DNA of 64,000 bases, taken from the NCBI RefSeq assembly GCF_011045115.1, contig NZ_JAAKZG010000007.1:62001-126000 (forward strand), given 5' to 3'. The position numbers and the translations under genes are program-made. The notes below the pieces were generated by a model. That model did not search any database, had not been told where the DNA came from, and saw only the letters and a program-made list of their open reading frames with translations. Shown here in pieces: positions 26,050 to 35,496 of this stretch; the stretch's first letter is position 1; each line of letters opens with the position of its first letter. This stretch comes from Mesorhizobium zhangyense. Lineage in GTDB: Bacteria > Pseudomonadota > Alphaproteobacteria > Rhizobiales > Rhizobiaceae.

Positions 26050-27819
26050 CTATTCCGGCAAGCCAGCCTGGCGCAGCGCGTCGAGGTAGCGTTCCATCAC
26101 TTTGCCGTCCTTCCAGGGTACGCCAGCCTGTGTGCTGGCGATATTCGTACCCGGTGCGATGCGCAGCAGCTCCGCGACAGCGGCGCGGGCCTCATCTACG
26201 CGGCCCAGCATGCCGTAGCTTGCAGCGAGGAGGCGATGTGCCGTCGGGAAGCTCTGGTAAAGATGGATGGCCTTCAGGCCCCATTCGATGGCTTCATCGT
26301 AATGTTCATCGGCAAATTCAGCCAGTCCGAGAAAGGCAAAGGTCCAGTAATTGGCCGGATCGCGCGGGCTGAGCCGCAAGGCCTCCTTCAGGCTTTCGCG
26401 AGCGTTTTCGCTGTCTCCGGACAAAGCGTAGCCACCGCCGCCCCACATATGCGCAAAGGCCAGGTTGGGGTTTATCGTCAGCGCCGTGTCCAGCCTTCGG
26501 AAAGACTCGTCGTAACGGCGCATGAACAAGGCCACGCCACCAAGTATGGTGTGAGCTTCGGCATCGCGGCCGTCCAATTCCACTGCCCTGGTCGCCATTT
26601 CCTGGGCCCTCGCCAGCAACTGCCCGGGATGACCGCCCCGCGCGTAGAGCACATCCCAGATGTCGCAGGTCGCATGAACAACCATGGCTCTCGCCATGCG
26701 CGGATCGAGCTCGAGCGCCTGATCTGCGAATTTCCGCGCTTCCGCACAGTGCTCTTCGGTCAGGCGCCAGGCATGCCAGTTGGCGCGCATCACCGAATCC
26801 CAGGCGTCGAGGCTCGCGGGATCCTTGCGGCGTGCGCGTTGCATTTCTGCGCCGATCAATTCCGGTGCTACGACCCCGACGATGCTGGCCGTGATTTCAT
26901 CCTGCACGGCGAATATGTCGTCGAGTTCGCGGTCGTAGCGCTCAGCCCAGACGTGATTGCCGTAGGCCGCGTCGATGAGCTGGGCCGTGATGCGGATGCG
27001 TTTGCCGCCCTTGCGCACACTGCCTTCCAGCAGGTAGCGGACACCCAGTTCGCCGGCTGTCTTTTTCACGTCGACAGCCTTGCCCTTGTAGGTGAACGAG
27101 GAATTTCGTGCCGTAACGAAGAAGGCGTGGTTACGCGAGAGCTCGGTGATGATGTCTTCGGCAATGCCGTCGGCAAAATATTCCTGGTCCATTTCGGGGC
27201 TCATGTCCTGAAACGGCAGCACGGCGATCGAAGGCTTGCCGGAGGCTTCCGGAACGCCACGAGACGAAGCGGATCTTTTTTCGGGCATGATTTCGAGGCG
27301 AACCCGGTAGACACGGACCGGTTTGCGAATGTTCTTGACCTCCTGCTCGCCCATGTCGTCGAAGGCAAGGTCGAGCTTGCCGACGACCTGTTCGAAGACG
27401 CTGGCCGTGATCGAAATGCCGCCCGGGTCGGCAAGACCCTCGAGGCGGGCCGCGAGATTCACGCCGTCGCCGAAAATGTCGTCGCCGTCGATGACGATGT
27501 CACCCAGATTGATACCGGCGCGATACTGCATGCGTCGCTCCCTGGGCAACGAAGCTTCGGCTTTGGCGATCGCCCGTTGAATCCGCACCGCACTTTCGAG
27601 CGCATCGACGACGCTGACGAACTCGACCAGCAGGCCGTCGCCGGTGGTCTTGACGATCCGGCCGTGATGCTCGTGCAGGATAGGGTCGATCAGTTCCTGG
27701 CGATGAGTTTTTTGTCGGCTGATGGTTCCTGTCTCATCAGCTTCCATATGCCGCGAGTAACCGACCATATCGATGGCCAGGATCGCAGCCAGTCTCCGTG
27801 TCACGCGGTCGGTGGTCAA
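26050..27819 (-). CDS. Class III adenylate/guanylate cyclase with TolB-like and TPR domains (second of two)
   Basis: 589 residues. The cyclase domain (about 8-175) has Asp in ILAIDMVGYS, KTTGDGLLVEF, and the full motif GINLGDIVIDGDDIFGDGVN with Asn/Arg in NLAARLE, a better match to active cyclases than the paralogue at 19092. A TolB-like segment begins at PSIAVLPFQDMSPEMDQEYF (about 198) and TPR helices span about 375-570. The start is TTG at 27819, preceded by GAGGAA on the coding strand; no in-frame ATG sits nearby. It is transcribed toward the Crp-family gene, 187 nt apart, and could share its transcript. Confidence 0.92.
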   Translation of the reverse strand: MTTDRVTRRLAAILAIDMVGYSRHMEADETGTISRQKTHRQELIDPILHEHHGRIVKTTGDGLLVEFVSVVDALESAVRIQRAIAKAEASLPRERRMQYRAGINLGDIVIDGDDIFGDGVNLAARLEGLADPGGISITASVFEQVVGKLDLAFDDMGEQEVKNIRKPVRVYRVRLEIMPEKRSASSRGVPEASGKPSIAVLPFQDMSPEMDQEYFADGIAEDIITELSRNHAFFVTARNSSFTYKGKAVDVKKTAGELGVRYLLEGSVRKGGKRIRITAQLIDAAYGNHVWAERYDRELDDIFAVQDEITASIVGVVAPELIGAEMQRARRKDPASLDAWDSVMRANWHAWRLTEEHCAEARKFADQALELDPRMARAMVVHATCDIWDVLYARGGHPGQLLARAQEMATRAVELDGRDAEAHTILGGVALFMRRYDESFRRLDTALTINPNLAFAHMWGGGGYALSGDSENARESLKEALRLSPRDPANYWTFAFLGLAEFADEHYDEAIEWGLKAIHLYQSFPTAHRLLAASYGMLGRVDEARAAVAELLRIAPGTNIASTQAGVPWKDGKVMERYLDALRQAGLPE

Positions 27820-27937
27820 AAATCATTCCTCGCCGGAGACGCACCACACGGAGCTTACGATCCCGGCTTCTGCGAGTCCACGCGAAAGGCCTGCCGCTCC
27901 CTGAATTCCGATCGTGACAGGCCCAGGCGATGCGATC

Positions 27938-28240
27938 CTACTTGGCGGCAGGCCTCATCCAGGCATCAGGGTCCGGCGCCGGCGGGATGGTGGCATCGCG
28001 CGAAAGCAGACCTGTCATGCGGGAAAAGGCCATGAAGGATCGCCTTGCATCCTCCGCAGTTACCTGATCGATCATGGCAGCCGTGCAGGCTTTCAGAGTC
28101 GTGCGATATACCGGGCCTTGTCGGCCGACGGGCCACGCCTGCAGAAAGTCGAGCGCCTGATCGACGCTGTAGATTTCCGTCACGATTTCATCGGACCCGG
28201 CAACGAGCCGGACCGGCATAAAAAACTGCAACCTATCCAT
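27938..28240 (-). CDS. DUF982 domain protein (copy 1)
   Basis: 100 residues. The core AGSDEIVTEIYSVDQALDFL..WP, a central Cys (LKACTAAM) and the AR.SFMAFSRMTGLL helix fit DUF982, a family nearly confined to Rhizobiales and of unknown function. A GGGAGG ribosome site sets the start at 28240; the frame is open further upstream but without DUF982 character. It has a longer Pro-rich tail than the other two copies. Confidence 0.8.
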   Translation of the reverse strand: MDRLQFFMPVRLVAGSDEIVTEIYSVDQALDFLQAWPVGRQGPVYRTTLKACTAAMIDQVTAEDARRSFMAFSRMTGLLSRDATIPPAPDPDAWMRPAAK

Positions 28241-28383
28241 GTGTTTCCTCCCAGAAACGCATTGCGAGCTCAGAATATCATCCTTTTTTCTGCATTGCTC
28301 GACTTTTAGCGGCCTATCGATAGCCGAACACAAACAGTTGCTCTCATAGTAATCGACTGATTGGGCGCTTGTCGTTGCACAGC

Positions 28384-28406
28384 AGTTCTGTCGCGGTGAC
28401 AGAACT
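28384..28406. repeat. 9-bp inverted repeat between DUF982 copies 1 and 2
   Basis: AGTTCTGTC (28384-28392) and GACAGAACT (28398-28406) with a 5-nt loop. It lies downstream of copy 2 and upstream of copy 1 on the minus strand, so it could be a terminator without T-run or an operator. The rest of 28241-28478 shows no gene. Confidence 0.45.
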
Positions 28407-28478
28407 CAACGCTGAACCGCCGGCTAAGTTGCAGGAATGTTAAAAGAAAAGTCGTGGTCAAGCAGGGTTGTTTGACGC

Positions 28479-28724
28479 TCAGCCTTTGGCGAGGATATGC
28501 GCCTCGCGTGCCGCTGCGATGAATGCCTGCCGCGCTTTCCGCACGGGCTGCCATCCATCGAGTGTGTCGCGGCAGATGCGGAGTGCGGCCTGGTATTTCG
28601 GACCGGGCATCGCCGGCCTGTTCTGCGACAGGAATTCGATGCCTTCCCATGCCGTAGCGATGATGCGCCGATGCTCCGCGTCCAGGTTGACTTCAACAGG
28701 AACGGGAAAAACATGGTCGCTCAT
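28479..28724 (-). CDS. DUF982 domain protein (copy 2)
   Basis: 81 residues from the ATG at 28724, which has AGGACC upstream. The pattern VPVEVNLDAEHRRIIATAWEGIEFL, PKYQAALRICRDTLDG and ARQAFIAAAREAHIL is the DUF982 fold with its central Cys. It ends nearly like copy 3 (AFIAAAREA.IL), so the two are close paralogues. Function unknown. Confidence 0.82.
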   Translation of the reverse strand: MSDHVFPVPVEVNLDAEHRRIIATAWEGIEFLSQNRPAMPGPKYQAALRICRDTLDGWQPVRKARQAFIAAAREAHILAKG

Positions 28725-28780
28725 TTCTTGGTCCTGCGCTGAATCGATTGCCGCATCGGAGTTCCGGAAAATCGGTCCGG

Positions 28781-29038
28781 TCAGACCTGCCCGCCTTCGA
28801 CCAAAATATCGGCCTCGCGGGCGGCGGCTATGAAAGCATCGCGGGCAACCAGAAGGGTTTCTCTTCCGGCAATAGCCATGACGGAGGCTGCGTAGGCGTC
28901 GGCATGGCGGGGACCGCGAAAAGCCGGCCATTTCTTGGAAAGGAATTCAGCCGCGCTGTCGGCATTCTCGATGACATGAACCGACGAATTAGGCGCGTCT
29001 GCTACCGCTACCGGTGCAACGAACTGATGGTTCAACAC
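28781..29038 (-). CDS. DUF982 domain protein (copy 3)
   Basis: 85 residues. SSVHVIENADSAAEFLSKKWP and ARDAFIAAAREADILVEGGQ match DUF982. The usual central Cys is replaced (ASVMAIAG), unlike copies 1 and 2. It probably heads a three-gene DUF982 transcript. The 234 nt upstream (29039-29272) hold no gene that I can support. Confidence 0.82.
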   Translation of the reverse strand: MLNHQFVAPVAVADAPNSSVHVIENADSAAEFLSKKWPAFRGPRHADAYAASVMAIAGRETLLVARDAFIAAAREADILVEGGQV

Positions 29039-29272
29039 AGACCTCCCGACTTGCTCTCGGCGGATCGAAACTCGCGGTAGAGCTTCTGGTTCCTGCCTGG
29101 AAGAAAGAATTTCCCGACCAGCTCATTTATAACACCGGGAAGGGGAAGATCAGGCGACCCTCATTGGGATAAGGCGTACATCAAAATGAACAGATACGGT
29201 CAGCCGGCCGGCCGTTCCTTATGCAAGCGAAGCAAGCCGGTCGGCGGAAATCAGTCCAACCCGGCTCGGCGG

Positions 29273-30034
29273 TTACACCCAGCCGCCGTCTACGACAAAA
29301 TTCTGGGCCGAACACATTCTTGAATCGTCAGACGCCAGAAACAAAGCCATGCGCGCAATATCGTCGGGCATGACCCGGCCAGTGAGGCACTGGCTTCGGT
29401 CGATCAGTTCATTGGCCGCATCGTCCACCCAGAGATCGAGCTGCCGCTTCGTCATCACCCATCCCGGCACCAGCGTGTTGACGCGGATGCCATGCTTGCC
29501 GAGATCGCGTGCGAAGGAACGCGTCATGCCATGCGTGGCAGCCTTTGAAGCGGCGTAACCCGGGTAGCCGCCGCTCGCCATCATCCAGCCGACGGAACCG
29601 AAATTGACGATCGAGCCACCGCCCGCCGCAATCATGCCGGGCGCCACAGCCTGGATAGCAAAGAAAGCGTGGCGCAGGTTGACGGCGATGCGGGTGTCGA
29701 AATAGTCGGGCGTCACGTCCCGCCAGTCGTGGCGCGTGTCGTTTGCCGCGTTGTTGACCAATGCAAGCGTCGGACCGTGCGCCACCTCGATCGCGCCGAT
29801 CGCCGCGCGATAGGCGTCGATGTCGGTGACGTCGCAGCGCTGGAACATCACGCTGCCGCCCTGCTCCGAAAGCTCGGCGCTTAGCGCAGTGCCGTCGGCT
29901 TCGGCCAGATCGACGAACCCGACCTTGGCGCCTTGTGCCGCGAAAGCCCGCACCAGCGCCTCGCCGATGCCGCTTGCGCCGCCCGAAATGACTACGGGAA
30001 GCCCGTCAAGGCTCGGATATGTTGCCTCTTTCAT
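29273..30034 (-). CDS. SDR family sugar dehydrogenase candidate in the ggu operon
   Basis: 253 residues. The Rossmann motif is GGASGIG, followed by NNAAN, Ser in NFGSVGW, and the catalytic YxxxK in YPGYAASKAA, ending VDGGWV, a classical SDR. The start MKEATYPSLDG at 30034 is 10 nt after the gguC stop; the frame extends upstream into gguC without sense. In this position it may oxidise the imported aldose (for example L-arabinose or D-galactose) to the lactone, feeding the AraD1/GguC step. That is inferred from context. Confidence 0.88.
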   Translation of the reverse strand: MKEATYPSLDGLPVVISGGASGIGEALVRAFAAQGAKVGFVDLAEADGTALSAELSEQGGSVMFQRCDVTDIDAYRAAIGAIEVAHGPTLALVNNAANDTRHDWRDVTPDYFDTRIAVNLRHAFFAIQAVAPGMIAAGGGSIVNFGSVGWMMASGGYPGYAASKAATHGMTRSFARDLGKHGIRVNTLVPGWVMTKRQLDLWVDDAANELIDRSQCLTGRVMPDDIARMALFLASDDSRMCSAQNFVVDGGWV

Positions 30035-30044
30035 CGAATGCTCC

Positions 30045-31031
30045 TTACAGGGCGCGGACTTCGGTCGGCGTGTCGGCGTCAAGTTTAAGAGCATTGCGCA
30101 AGGGCAGGCCGAAGCCTCTGGCCTCTATCTCGAAAACATCGCCCGCTTCGGTCTTTACGCCGTCGGCAAAAGACAGTGTCGCAGTCCCGAACATGTGGAC
30201 ATGAACATCGCCAGGCTGCCGGAACAGGTCGTACTTGAAGTGATGATGCTCCAAATTGGTTATCGTATGAGACATGTTCGCCTCGCCCGATAGGAACGGC
30301 TTTTCCCAGAGGGTCTTTCCTCCCCGCAGAATCCGGGATGTGCCGTGCAGATCGTCGGGCAGTTTTCCGACCAGAATTTCCGGCCCTATGGAGGCATTGC
30401 GCAGTTTGGAATGCGCGAGATAGAGATAGTTGATCCGCTCGGTGACGTGATCGGAGAACTCGTTTGAAAGCGCGAAGCCTATCCGGAACGGCGTTCCATC
30501 ATCGCCGATGATATAGATGCCGGCGACTTCCGGCTCCTCGCCGGCATCGAGTGCGAAGGCGGGCGACGACAGCGGCTTTCCCGGATCGACGATCATCGTG
30601 CCGTTGCCCTTGTAGAACCATTCCGGTTGCACGCCGGGCTTGCCATCGGCCGGCTTGCCGCCCTCGACCCCCATGCGGAACATCTTCATGGAATCGGTGA
30701 GCTTTTCCTCCGCATTCACCGTCTTATGCATGGCGTCGCGCGTCGCGGCGGACCCGAGATGCGTAAGACCTGTTCCTGTTACATAGAGATGTGCGGGATC
30801 AGGATGACGGATCGGCGACATGACGCGGCCTTCGCGATAAGCCGCTTCGAGATCCACCGCTTCGCCTCGGCCACGCTCTTCTATGACGGCATCCAGCGGC
30901 TTGCCGGCGCGCACGGCCTCAAGCGCAAGCGCATAGACCGATTTCGCCCCCTTGACCAAACGGGCCTCGCCATTGTCGCGAACCACTACGGAACTCAATC
31001 CGTCGGGACCTGAAATCTGGGAAATAAGCAT
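30045..31031 (-). CDS. gguC: GguC / AraD1 family protein (FAH-fold sugar-acid dehydratase)
   Basis: 328 residues. FAH-type fold with LYVTGTGLTHLGSAATRD and GNGTMIVDPGKPL, as in GguC and the AraD1 enzymes that act on 2-keto-3-deoxy sugar acids in non-phosphorylating pentose oxidation. GGAGG before the ATG at 31031 sets the start; the earlier open frame is not coding. It follows gguB after 213 nt and precedes the SDR by 10 nt. Cytosolic. Confidence 0.9.
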   Translation of the reverse strand: MLISQISGPDGLSSVVVRDNGEARLVKGAKSVYALALEAVRAGKPLDAVIEERGRGEAVDLEAAYREGRVMSPIRHPDPAHLYVTGTGLTHLGSAATRDAMHKTVNAEEKLTDSMKMFRMGVEGGKPADGKPGVQPEWFYKGNGTMIVDPGKPLSSPAFALDAGEEPEVAGIYIIGDDGTPFRIGFALSNEFSDHVTERINYLYLAHSKLRNASIGPEILVGKLPDDLHGTSRILRGGKTLWEKPFLSGEANMSHTITNLEHHHFKYDLFRQPGDVHVHMFGTATLSFADGVKTEAGDVFEIEARGFGLPLRNALKLDADTPTEVRAL

Positions 31032-31244
31032 CTCGCCTCCGTCTTTTCCAGCGCCTGCCATGCCGTTGGGCATGCAGGACGCAATACTTCGCCACCGCGC
31101 AGCGGACGCTTGCCGCCGCGCGCTCATATTTTTGCAGTAACGATTCCGGTCACGCCGATCCGACTTGTTCGCCGGGCTTCTATCCGCTCTTTTGCACTGG
31201 CGCTGCCGTTTCTTAATTGCTGCTTGCGGCTACCTCCTGCCGGC

Positions 31245-32498
31245 TCAAGCCTTATTCTTGTTGTAGACGTCGAATACGACCGCGCCGAGCAGGACCATTC
31301 CCTTGATGACCTGCTGCCAGTCGATATTGATGCCCATTACGCCCATGCCGTTATTCATGATGCCCATGATAAAAGCGCCGATCACTGCGCCGGTCACCTG
31401 TCCAACGCCGCCCAGCGCCGATGCGCCGCCGACGAAGACAGCCGCGATGACGTCGAGTTCGAGGCCGGCGCCGGCCTTCGGCGTCGCCATGTTGAGGCGT
31501 GCCGAGTAGATCAGGCCGGCAAGTGCGGCCAGCATGCCCATGATGACGAAGATGTAGAAGGTGAGACGCTCGGTATGGATGCCGGAAAGTGCCGCCGCCT
31601 TGACGTTGCCGCCCATCGCGTAGATGCGCCGGCCGAAGGTCATGCGCTTGGTGATGAAGACGAACAGCGCGATCAGGATGCCCATGACCACCAGCACGTT
31701 CGGCAAGCCTTTGAACGACGCGAACTTGTACATCAGGAACAGCAGGATGCCGGCCATCACCAGATTCTTGATGACGAAGAAGGCGAATGGCTCGGCATCG
31801 TAGCCATGGCTCTCGCGGTCCCTGCGGCTTTTCAAGGCGAAGTAGAGCATCGCCAGAACGATGAGGATGCCGATCACCATTGTCGTCGAATGGAGGACGA
31901 TGCCGGTGTTGGGTATCGGCGCGCCGGCGGCATTGAGCGTCGGCGCGACGAGCCGCAACGGCCCTATGACGTCGGGGATGAACCCGGCGCTCAGAAGCTG
32001 GAACAGCGGCGGAAAGGGCCCGACGGAACGGCCGCTGAGCACGTTGAGCAGCAGGCCCTTGAACACCAGCATGCCTGCCAGCGTCACGATGAAGGAGGGG
32101 ATCTTCATGAAGGCGATGAAGTAGCCCTGTATGCCGCCGATGACAGCACCAGCCGCGATGCACAGGAAGCCGGCCAGCAGCGGATTCATGCCGTAGTCGA
32201 CCATCAGAATCGCCGCGACAGCGCCGATGAATCCCGCGACGGCGCCGACCGAAAGGTCGATGTGGCCGGCGACGATCACCAGCAGCATGCCCAGCGCCAT
32301 GACGATGATGTAGGAGTTCTGAAGGACGATATTCGTCAGGTTCACCGGCAGGAACAGGATGCCGTTGGTCATGACCTGGAAGAAGACCATGATGGCGACC
32401 AGCGCGAGAACGAGCCCGTACTCGCGCAGGTTCTCCTTCATTGCCTGCTGCATCGATGCCCTTGCGGCACTTACGCCCGGTGTGGCTTCGGTGCTCAT
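31245..32498 (-). CDS. gguB: Multiple-monosaccharide ABC importer permease GguB
   Basis: 417 residues with about 10-12 hydrophobic segments; it is longer than RbsC-type permeases (about 330), as known for GguB/MmsB/Xyl[19 protein letters not shown] and [18 protein letters not shown] are the permease signature parts. Its ATG overlaps the gguA stop (ATGA at 32495-32498), so the two are translationally coupled. It forms the channel for sugars brought by ChvE. Confidence 0.95.
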   Translation of the reverse strand: MSTEATPGVSAARASMQQAMKENLREYGLVLALVAIMVFFQVMTNGILFLPVNLTNIVLQNSYIIVMALGMLLVIVAGHIDLSVGAVAGFIGAVAAILMVDYGMNPLLAGFLCIAAGAVIGGIQGYFIAFMKIPSFIVTLAGMLVFKGLLLNVLSGRSVGPFPPLFQLLSAGFIPDVIGPLRLVAPTLNAAGAPIPNTGIVLHSTTMVIGILIVLAMLYFALKSRRDRESHGYDAEPFAFFVIKNLVMAGILLFLMYKFASFKGLPNVLVVMGILIALFVFITKRMTFGRRIYAMGGNVKAAALSGIHTERLTFYIFVIMGMLAALAGLIYSARLNMATPKAGAGLELDVIAAVFVGGASALGGVGQVTGAVIGAFIMGIMNNGMGVMGINIDWQQVIKGMVLLGAVVFDVYNKNKA

Positions 32499-34048
32499 GA
32501 GGCTGCCCTTTCCAACTGTTCTTCCCGGGCCGTGCCGCGCACGATCGCCCGCATGATCTTTTCCTGGCTGGCTTCGTGGCTTGCCAGTTCGCCGACGATA
32601 CGACCCTCGTTCAGCACGTAGATACGGTCGCAGATACCCAGCAGTTCCGGCATTTCCGACGAGATGACAAGGATGCCCTTACCCTCGTCAGCCAGCTTGT
32701 TGATGATCGTGTAGATCTCATATTTCGCGCCGACATCGATGCCACGCGTCGGCTCGTCGAGGATCAGCATGTCAGGATTGGCGAACAGCCATTTCGACAG
32801 CACCACTTTCTGCTGGTTGCCGCCCGAAAGGTTGCCGGCGATCTGGTAGACGCTGGACGAGCGGATGTTCGTCTTCTTGCGGTACTCGTTGGCGACCTTC
32901 AGTTCGGCCATGTCATCGATGACGCCGCTTCTGGAGACGCCCGGCAGATTGGCGATAGTCACATTGTGCTTGATGTGGTCGATCAGGTTCAGCCCGTAGA
33001 CCTTGCGGTCCTCGGTGGCATAGGCGAGGCCGCCGGCGACCGCCTTGCCGACGGTCGAGGTATCGGCGCGCTTGCCGTGCAGGAACACCTCGCCGCTGAT
33101 GTTGGTGCCGTAGGTTTTCCCGAACACGCTCATGGCGAATTCGGTGCGCCCGGCGCCCATCAGCCCGGCAATGCCCACGACTTCGCCCTTGCGGACATTG
33201 AGATTGATGTTCTTGATAACCTGCCGCTCCGGATGCAGCGGGTGGTAGACCGACCAGTTCTTCACCTCGAAGATCGTCTCTCCGATCTTCGGCGTGCGCG
33301 ATGGATAGCGGTTCTCGATCGAGCGGCCGACCATCGACGTCACGATGCGGTCCTCCGTGATGTCGGCCTTGTCCATCGTCTCGATCGACTGCCCGTCGCG
33401 GATGACGGTGATCTGGTCGGCGATGCGCTGAATCTCGTTCAGCTTGTGCGAGATCATGATCGAGGTCATGCCTTGCGCCTTGAACTCGAGCAAAAGGTCG
33501 AGCAGCGCATCACTGTCTTTTTCACTGAGACTTGCGGTCGGCTCGTCGAGGATCAGCAGCTTCACTTCCTTGGAGAGCGCCTTGGCGATCTCGACCAGCT
33601 GTTGCTTGCCGGTGCCGATGTTGGTGACCAGCGTGTCGGGATCTTCGCGCAAGCCCACTTTCCGCAGCAATTCCGAAGAGCGGCGGCGCACGGTGTTCCA
33701 ATTGATGACGCCGTTCGTTGCCTGCTCGTTGCCGAGAAATATGTTTTCGCCGATCGACAGCAGCGGCACCAGCGCCAGTTCCTGATGGATGATGACGATA
33801 CCGACCTTCTCGCTGTCATGGATGCCGTTGAAGCGGCATTCCTTGCCTTCGTAGTGGGTTTCGCCTTCATAGCTGCCGTACGGGTAAACGCCGGACAGGA
33901 CCTTCATCAGCGTCGACTTGCCGGCTCCGTTCTCGCCACAGATCGCGTGGATGTCGCCGCGGCGAACCTTCAGGTTGACGTTTTCCAGCGCCTTGACGCC
34001 TGGAAACGTCTTCGTGATATCGCGCATTTCGAGGATTATGTCGTTCAT
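32495..34048 (-). CDS. gguA: Multiple-monosaccharide ABC importer ATPase GguA
   Basis: 517 residues with two ABC domains in one chain. The first has Walker [10 protein letters not shown], and its signature region is [16 protein letters not shown], an altered LSGGQ. The second has a degenerate Walker A (GLMGAGRTE) but an intact [15 protein letters not shown] and [13 protein letters not shown]. This is the usual arrangement of sugar importers of the RbsA/MglA class. It lies between chvE (120-nt gap with hairpin) and gguB (4-nt overlap). Confidence 0.95.
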   Translation of the reverse strand: MNDIILEMRDITKTFPGVKALENVNLKVRRGDIHAICGENGAGKSTLMKVLSGVYPYGSYEGETHYEGKECRFNGIHDSEKVGIVIIHQELALVPLLSIGENIFLGNEQATNGVINWNTVRRRSSELLRKVGLREDPDTLVTNIGTGKQQLVEIAKALSKEVKLLILDEPTASLSEKDSDALLDLLLEFKAQGMTSIMISHKLNEIQRIADQITVIRDGQSIETMDKADITEDRIVTSMVGRSIENRYPSRTPKIGETIFEVKNWSVYHPLHPERQVIKNINLNVRKGEVVGIAGLMGAGRTEFAMSVFGKTYGTNISGEVFLHGKRADTSTVGKAVAGGLAYATEDRKVYGLNLIDHIKHNVTIANLPGVSRSGVIDDMAELKVANEYRKKTNIRSSSVYQIAGNLSGGNQQKVVLSKWLFANPDMLILDEPTRGIDVGAKYEIYTIINKLADEGKGILVISSEMPELLGICDRIYVLNEGRIVGELASHEASQEKIMRAIVRGTAREEQLERAAS

Positions 34049-34133
34049 CGTCCTGCTGTCCTGCTCCCATCCTCAGCTGCCGCAGGCCACGCACGTCGTC
34101 GCGACCGCAGCGTACACAAGGCAAGGGGATACC

Positions 34134-34157
34134 GGAAGGCCCGCTTACGGGCCTCCC
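34134..34157 (-). repeat. Stem-loop between chvE and gguA
   Basis: AGGCCCG (34137-34143) pairs with CGGGCCT (34148-34154) around a 4-nt loop, with two more outer pairs beyond one mismatch. No T-run. In binding-protein operons such hairpins often protect the upstream message, giving more ChvE than GguA. Confidence 0.6.
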
Positions 34158-34169
34158 GGCGTTTGTCGA

Positions 34170-35237
34170 TTACTTCAGGTCTTCAGCCTTGATGTAGCCG
34201 GAGCCGACCACGATCTGCTCGTAGTTCGACTTGTCGACCGACACCGGGACGAGCAGGTAGGACGGAACCACCTTGACGCCGTTGTTGTAGGTCTTTTCGT
34301 CGTTGATTTCGGGCTTACCGCCCGAAAGAACGGCGTCCACCAGGTTCGCGGTGACCTTTGCCAGTTCGCGCGTGTCCTTGAACACGGTCGAATACTGTTC
34401 GCCGGTGATGATTGCCTTGACCGAAGGCACCTCGGCGTCCTGGCCGGAGATGATCGGCCATGGCTGCTCGGCAGAGCCGTAGCCGACGCCACGCAGCGAC
34501 GAGATGATGCCACGCGACAGGCCGTCATAGGGAGCAAGAACCGCATCGACGCGGCTGCCATCGGAGTAGTTGGCCGACAGGATGTTATCCATGCGGGCCT
34601 GCGCGACCGCTGCGTCCCAGCGCAGCGTGCCGACCTTCTCCATGCCCGTCTGGCCTGACTTGACGACGAAGTCGCCCTTGTCGATCAGCGGCTGAAGGAC
34701 GCTCATGGCGCCGTCATAGAAGAAGAACGCATTGTTGTCGTCCGGCGAACCACCAAACAGTTCGATGTTGAACGGACCCTTCTTCTCCGGATAGCCGAGG
34801 CCCTTGAGGATCGATTCGGCCTGAAGCACGCCGACCTTGAAGTTGTCGAAGGTGGTGTAATAGTCGACATTGCCACTGTCGCGGATCAGGCGGTCATAGG
34901 CGACGACCTTGACGCCCTTGTCGGCGGCCTGCTGCAGCACGGCCGACAGCGTGGTGCCGTCGATCGAGGCGACAACCAGCGCCTTGGCGTCCTTGGTGAC
35001 CATGTTCTCGATCTGGGCGAGCTGGTTCGGGATATCGTCTTCGGCGTATTGCAGGTCGACGGTATAGCCCTTCGACTCCAGCGCGGCCTTCAGTTCATTG
35101 CCGTCGCTGATCCAGCGCAGCGAGGACTTTGTCGGCATGGCGATGCCCACGAGGCCTTTTTCCTGCGCCGAGGCGGTATAGGTCATGGCGGCGAGGCCGA
35201 GCGCGAGCGCACCGACTAACGTCTTGATGATCTTCAC
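34170..35237 (-). CDS. chvE: Sugar-binding protein ChvE (multiple monosaccharides)
   Basis: 355 residues from a GTG start with an AAGGGAG site 7 nt away; this start gives a clean signal peptide ([17 protein letters not shown], cleavage after TASA). The mature protein begins [18 protein letters not shown], characteristic of ChvE and its MmsB-type relatives. It binds aldoses and sugar acids in the periplasm and delivers them to GguAB; in Agrobacterium it also presents sugars to the VirA sensor, of which there is no sign here. The promoter region is shared with the divergent gbpR. Confidence 0.94.
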   Translation of the reverse strand: MKIIKTLVGALALGLAAMTYTASAQEKGLVGIAMPTKSSLRWISDGNELKAALESKGYTVDLQYAEDDIPNQLAQIENMVTKDAKALVVASIDGTTLSAVLQQAADKGVKVVAYDRLIRDSGNVDYYTTFDNFKVGVLQAESILKGLGYPEKKGPFNIELFGGSPDDNNAFFFYDGAMSVLQPLIDKGDFVVKSGQTGMEKVGTLRWDAAVAQARMDNILSANYSDGSRVDAVLAPYDGLSRGIISSLRGVGYGSAEQPWPIISGQDAEVPSVKAIITGEQYSTVFKDTRELAKVTANLVDAVLSGGKPEINDEKTYNNGVKVVPSYLLVPVSVDKSNYEQIVVGSGYIKAEDLK

Positions 35238-35496
35238 TTTAATCTCTCCCTTGTGAAAATCGCAGCCGGCATTGCCGCCGGTGCGGCTCATCCCGGCCAC
35301 TTAAGGCTCGGGCTGAAAACTCTGTGAAGCAAACTCCCATTTGGCCACGAGCTACGAATTCCTCCTTCGTGCAGCAAGCGACGGGCCCGAAGGTTCAGGA
35401 TTTCGATATAACTGTCAAATGCAATTTCGATGGCATGATATATCAAAATCGATATACTTATGCCGTCGTAGGGATCACATAGCGGAGTAAGGGCTT
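35238..35496. promoter_or_regulatory. chvE-gbpR divergent control region
   Basis: 259 nt without a gene. It is AT-rich near gbpR, with TATATC (35439-35444) and GATATA (35451-35456) forming a 6-bp dyad with 6-nt spacer, plus a further GATATA at 35405-35410. This clustering suggests the GbpR operator, but no LysR consensus is certain. Confidence 0.45.

Noticed and set aside
26236-28035. A 599-codon frame antisense to the second cyclase
   Set aside because: Shadow of the minus-strand cyclase, whose motifs are complete.
31110-34192. Two long plus-strand open frames (31110-32621 and 32576-34192) opposite gguB and gguA
   Set aside because: They are Asp/His-rich mirror images of the real genes, without recognisable domains or ribosome sites.
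35323-35339. TGTGAAGCAAACTCCCA upstream of chvE as a Crp site
   Set aside because: The first half matches, but the spacer is 7 nt and the second half reads TCCCA, so it fails TGTGA-N6-TCACA.
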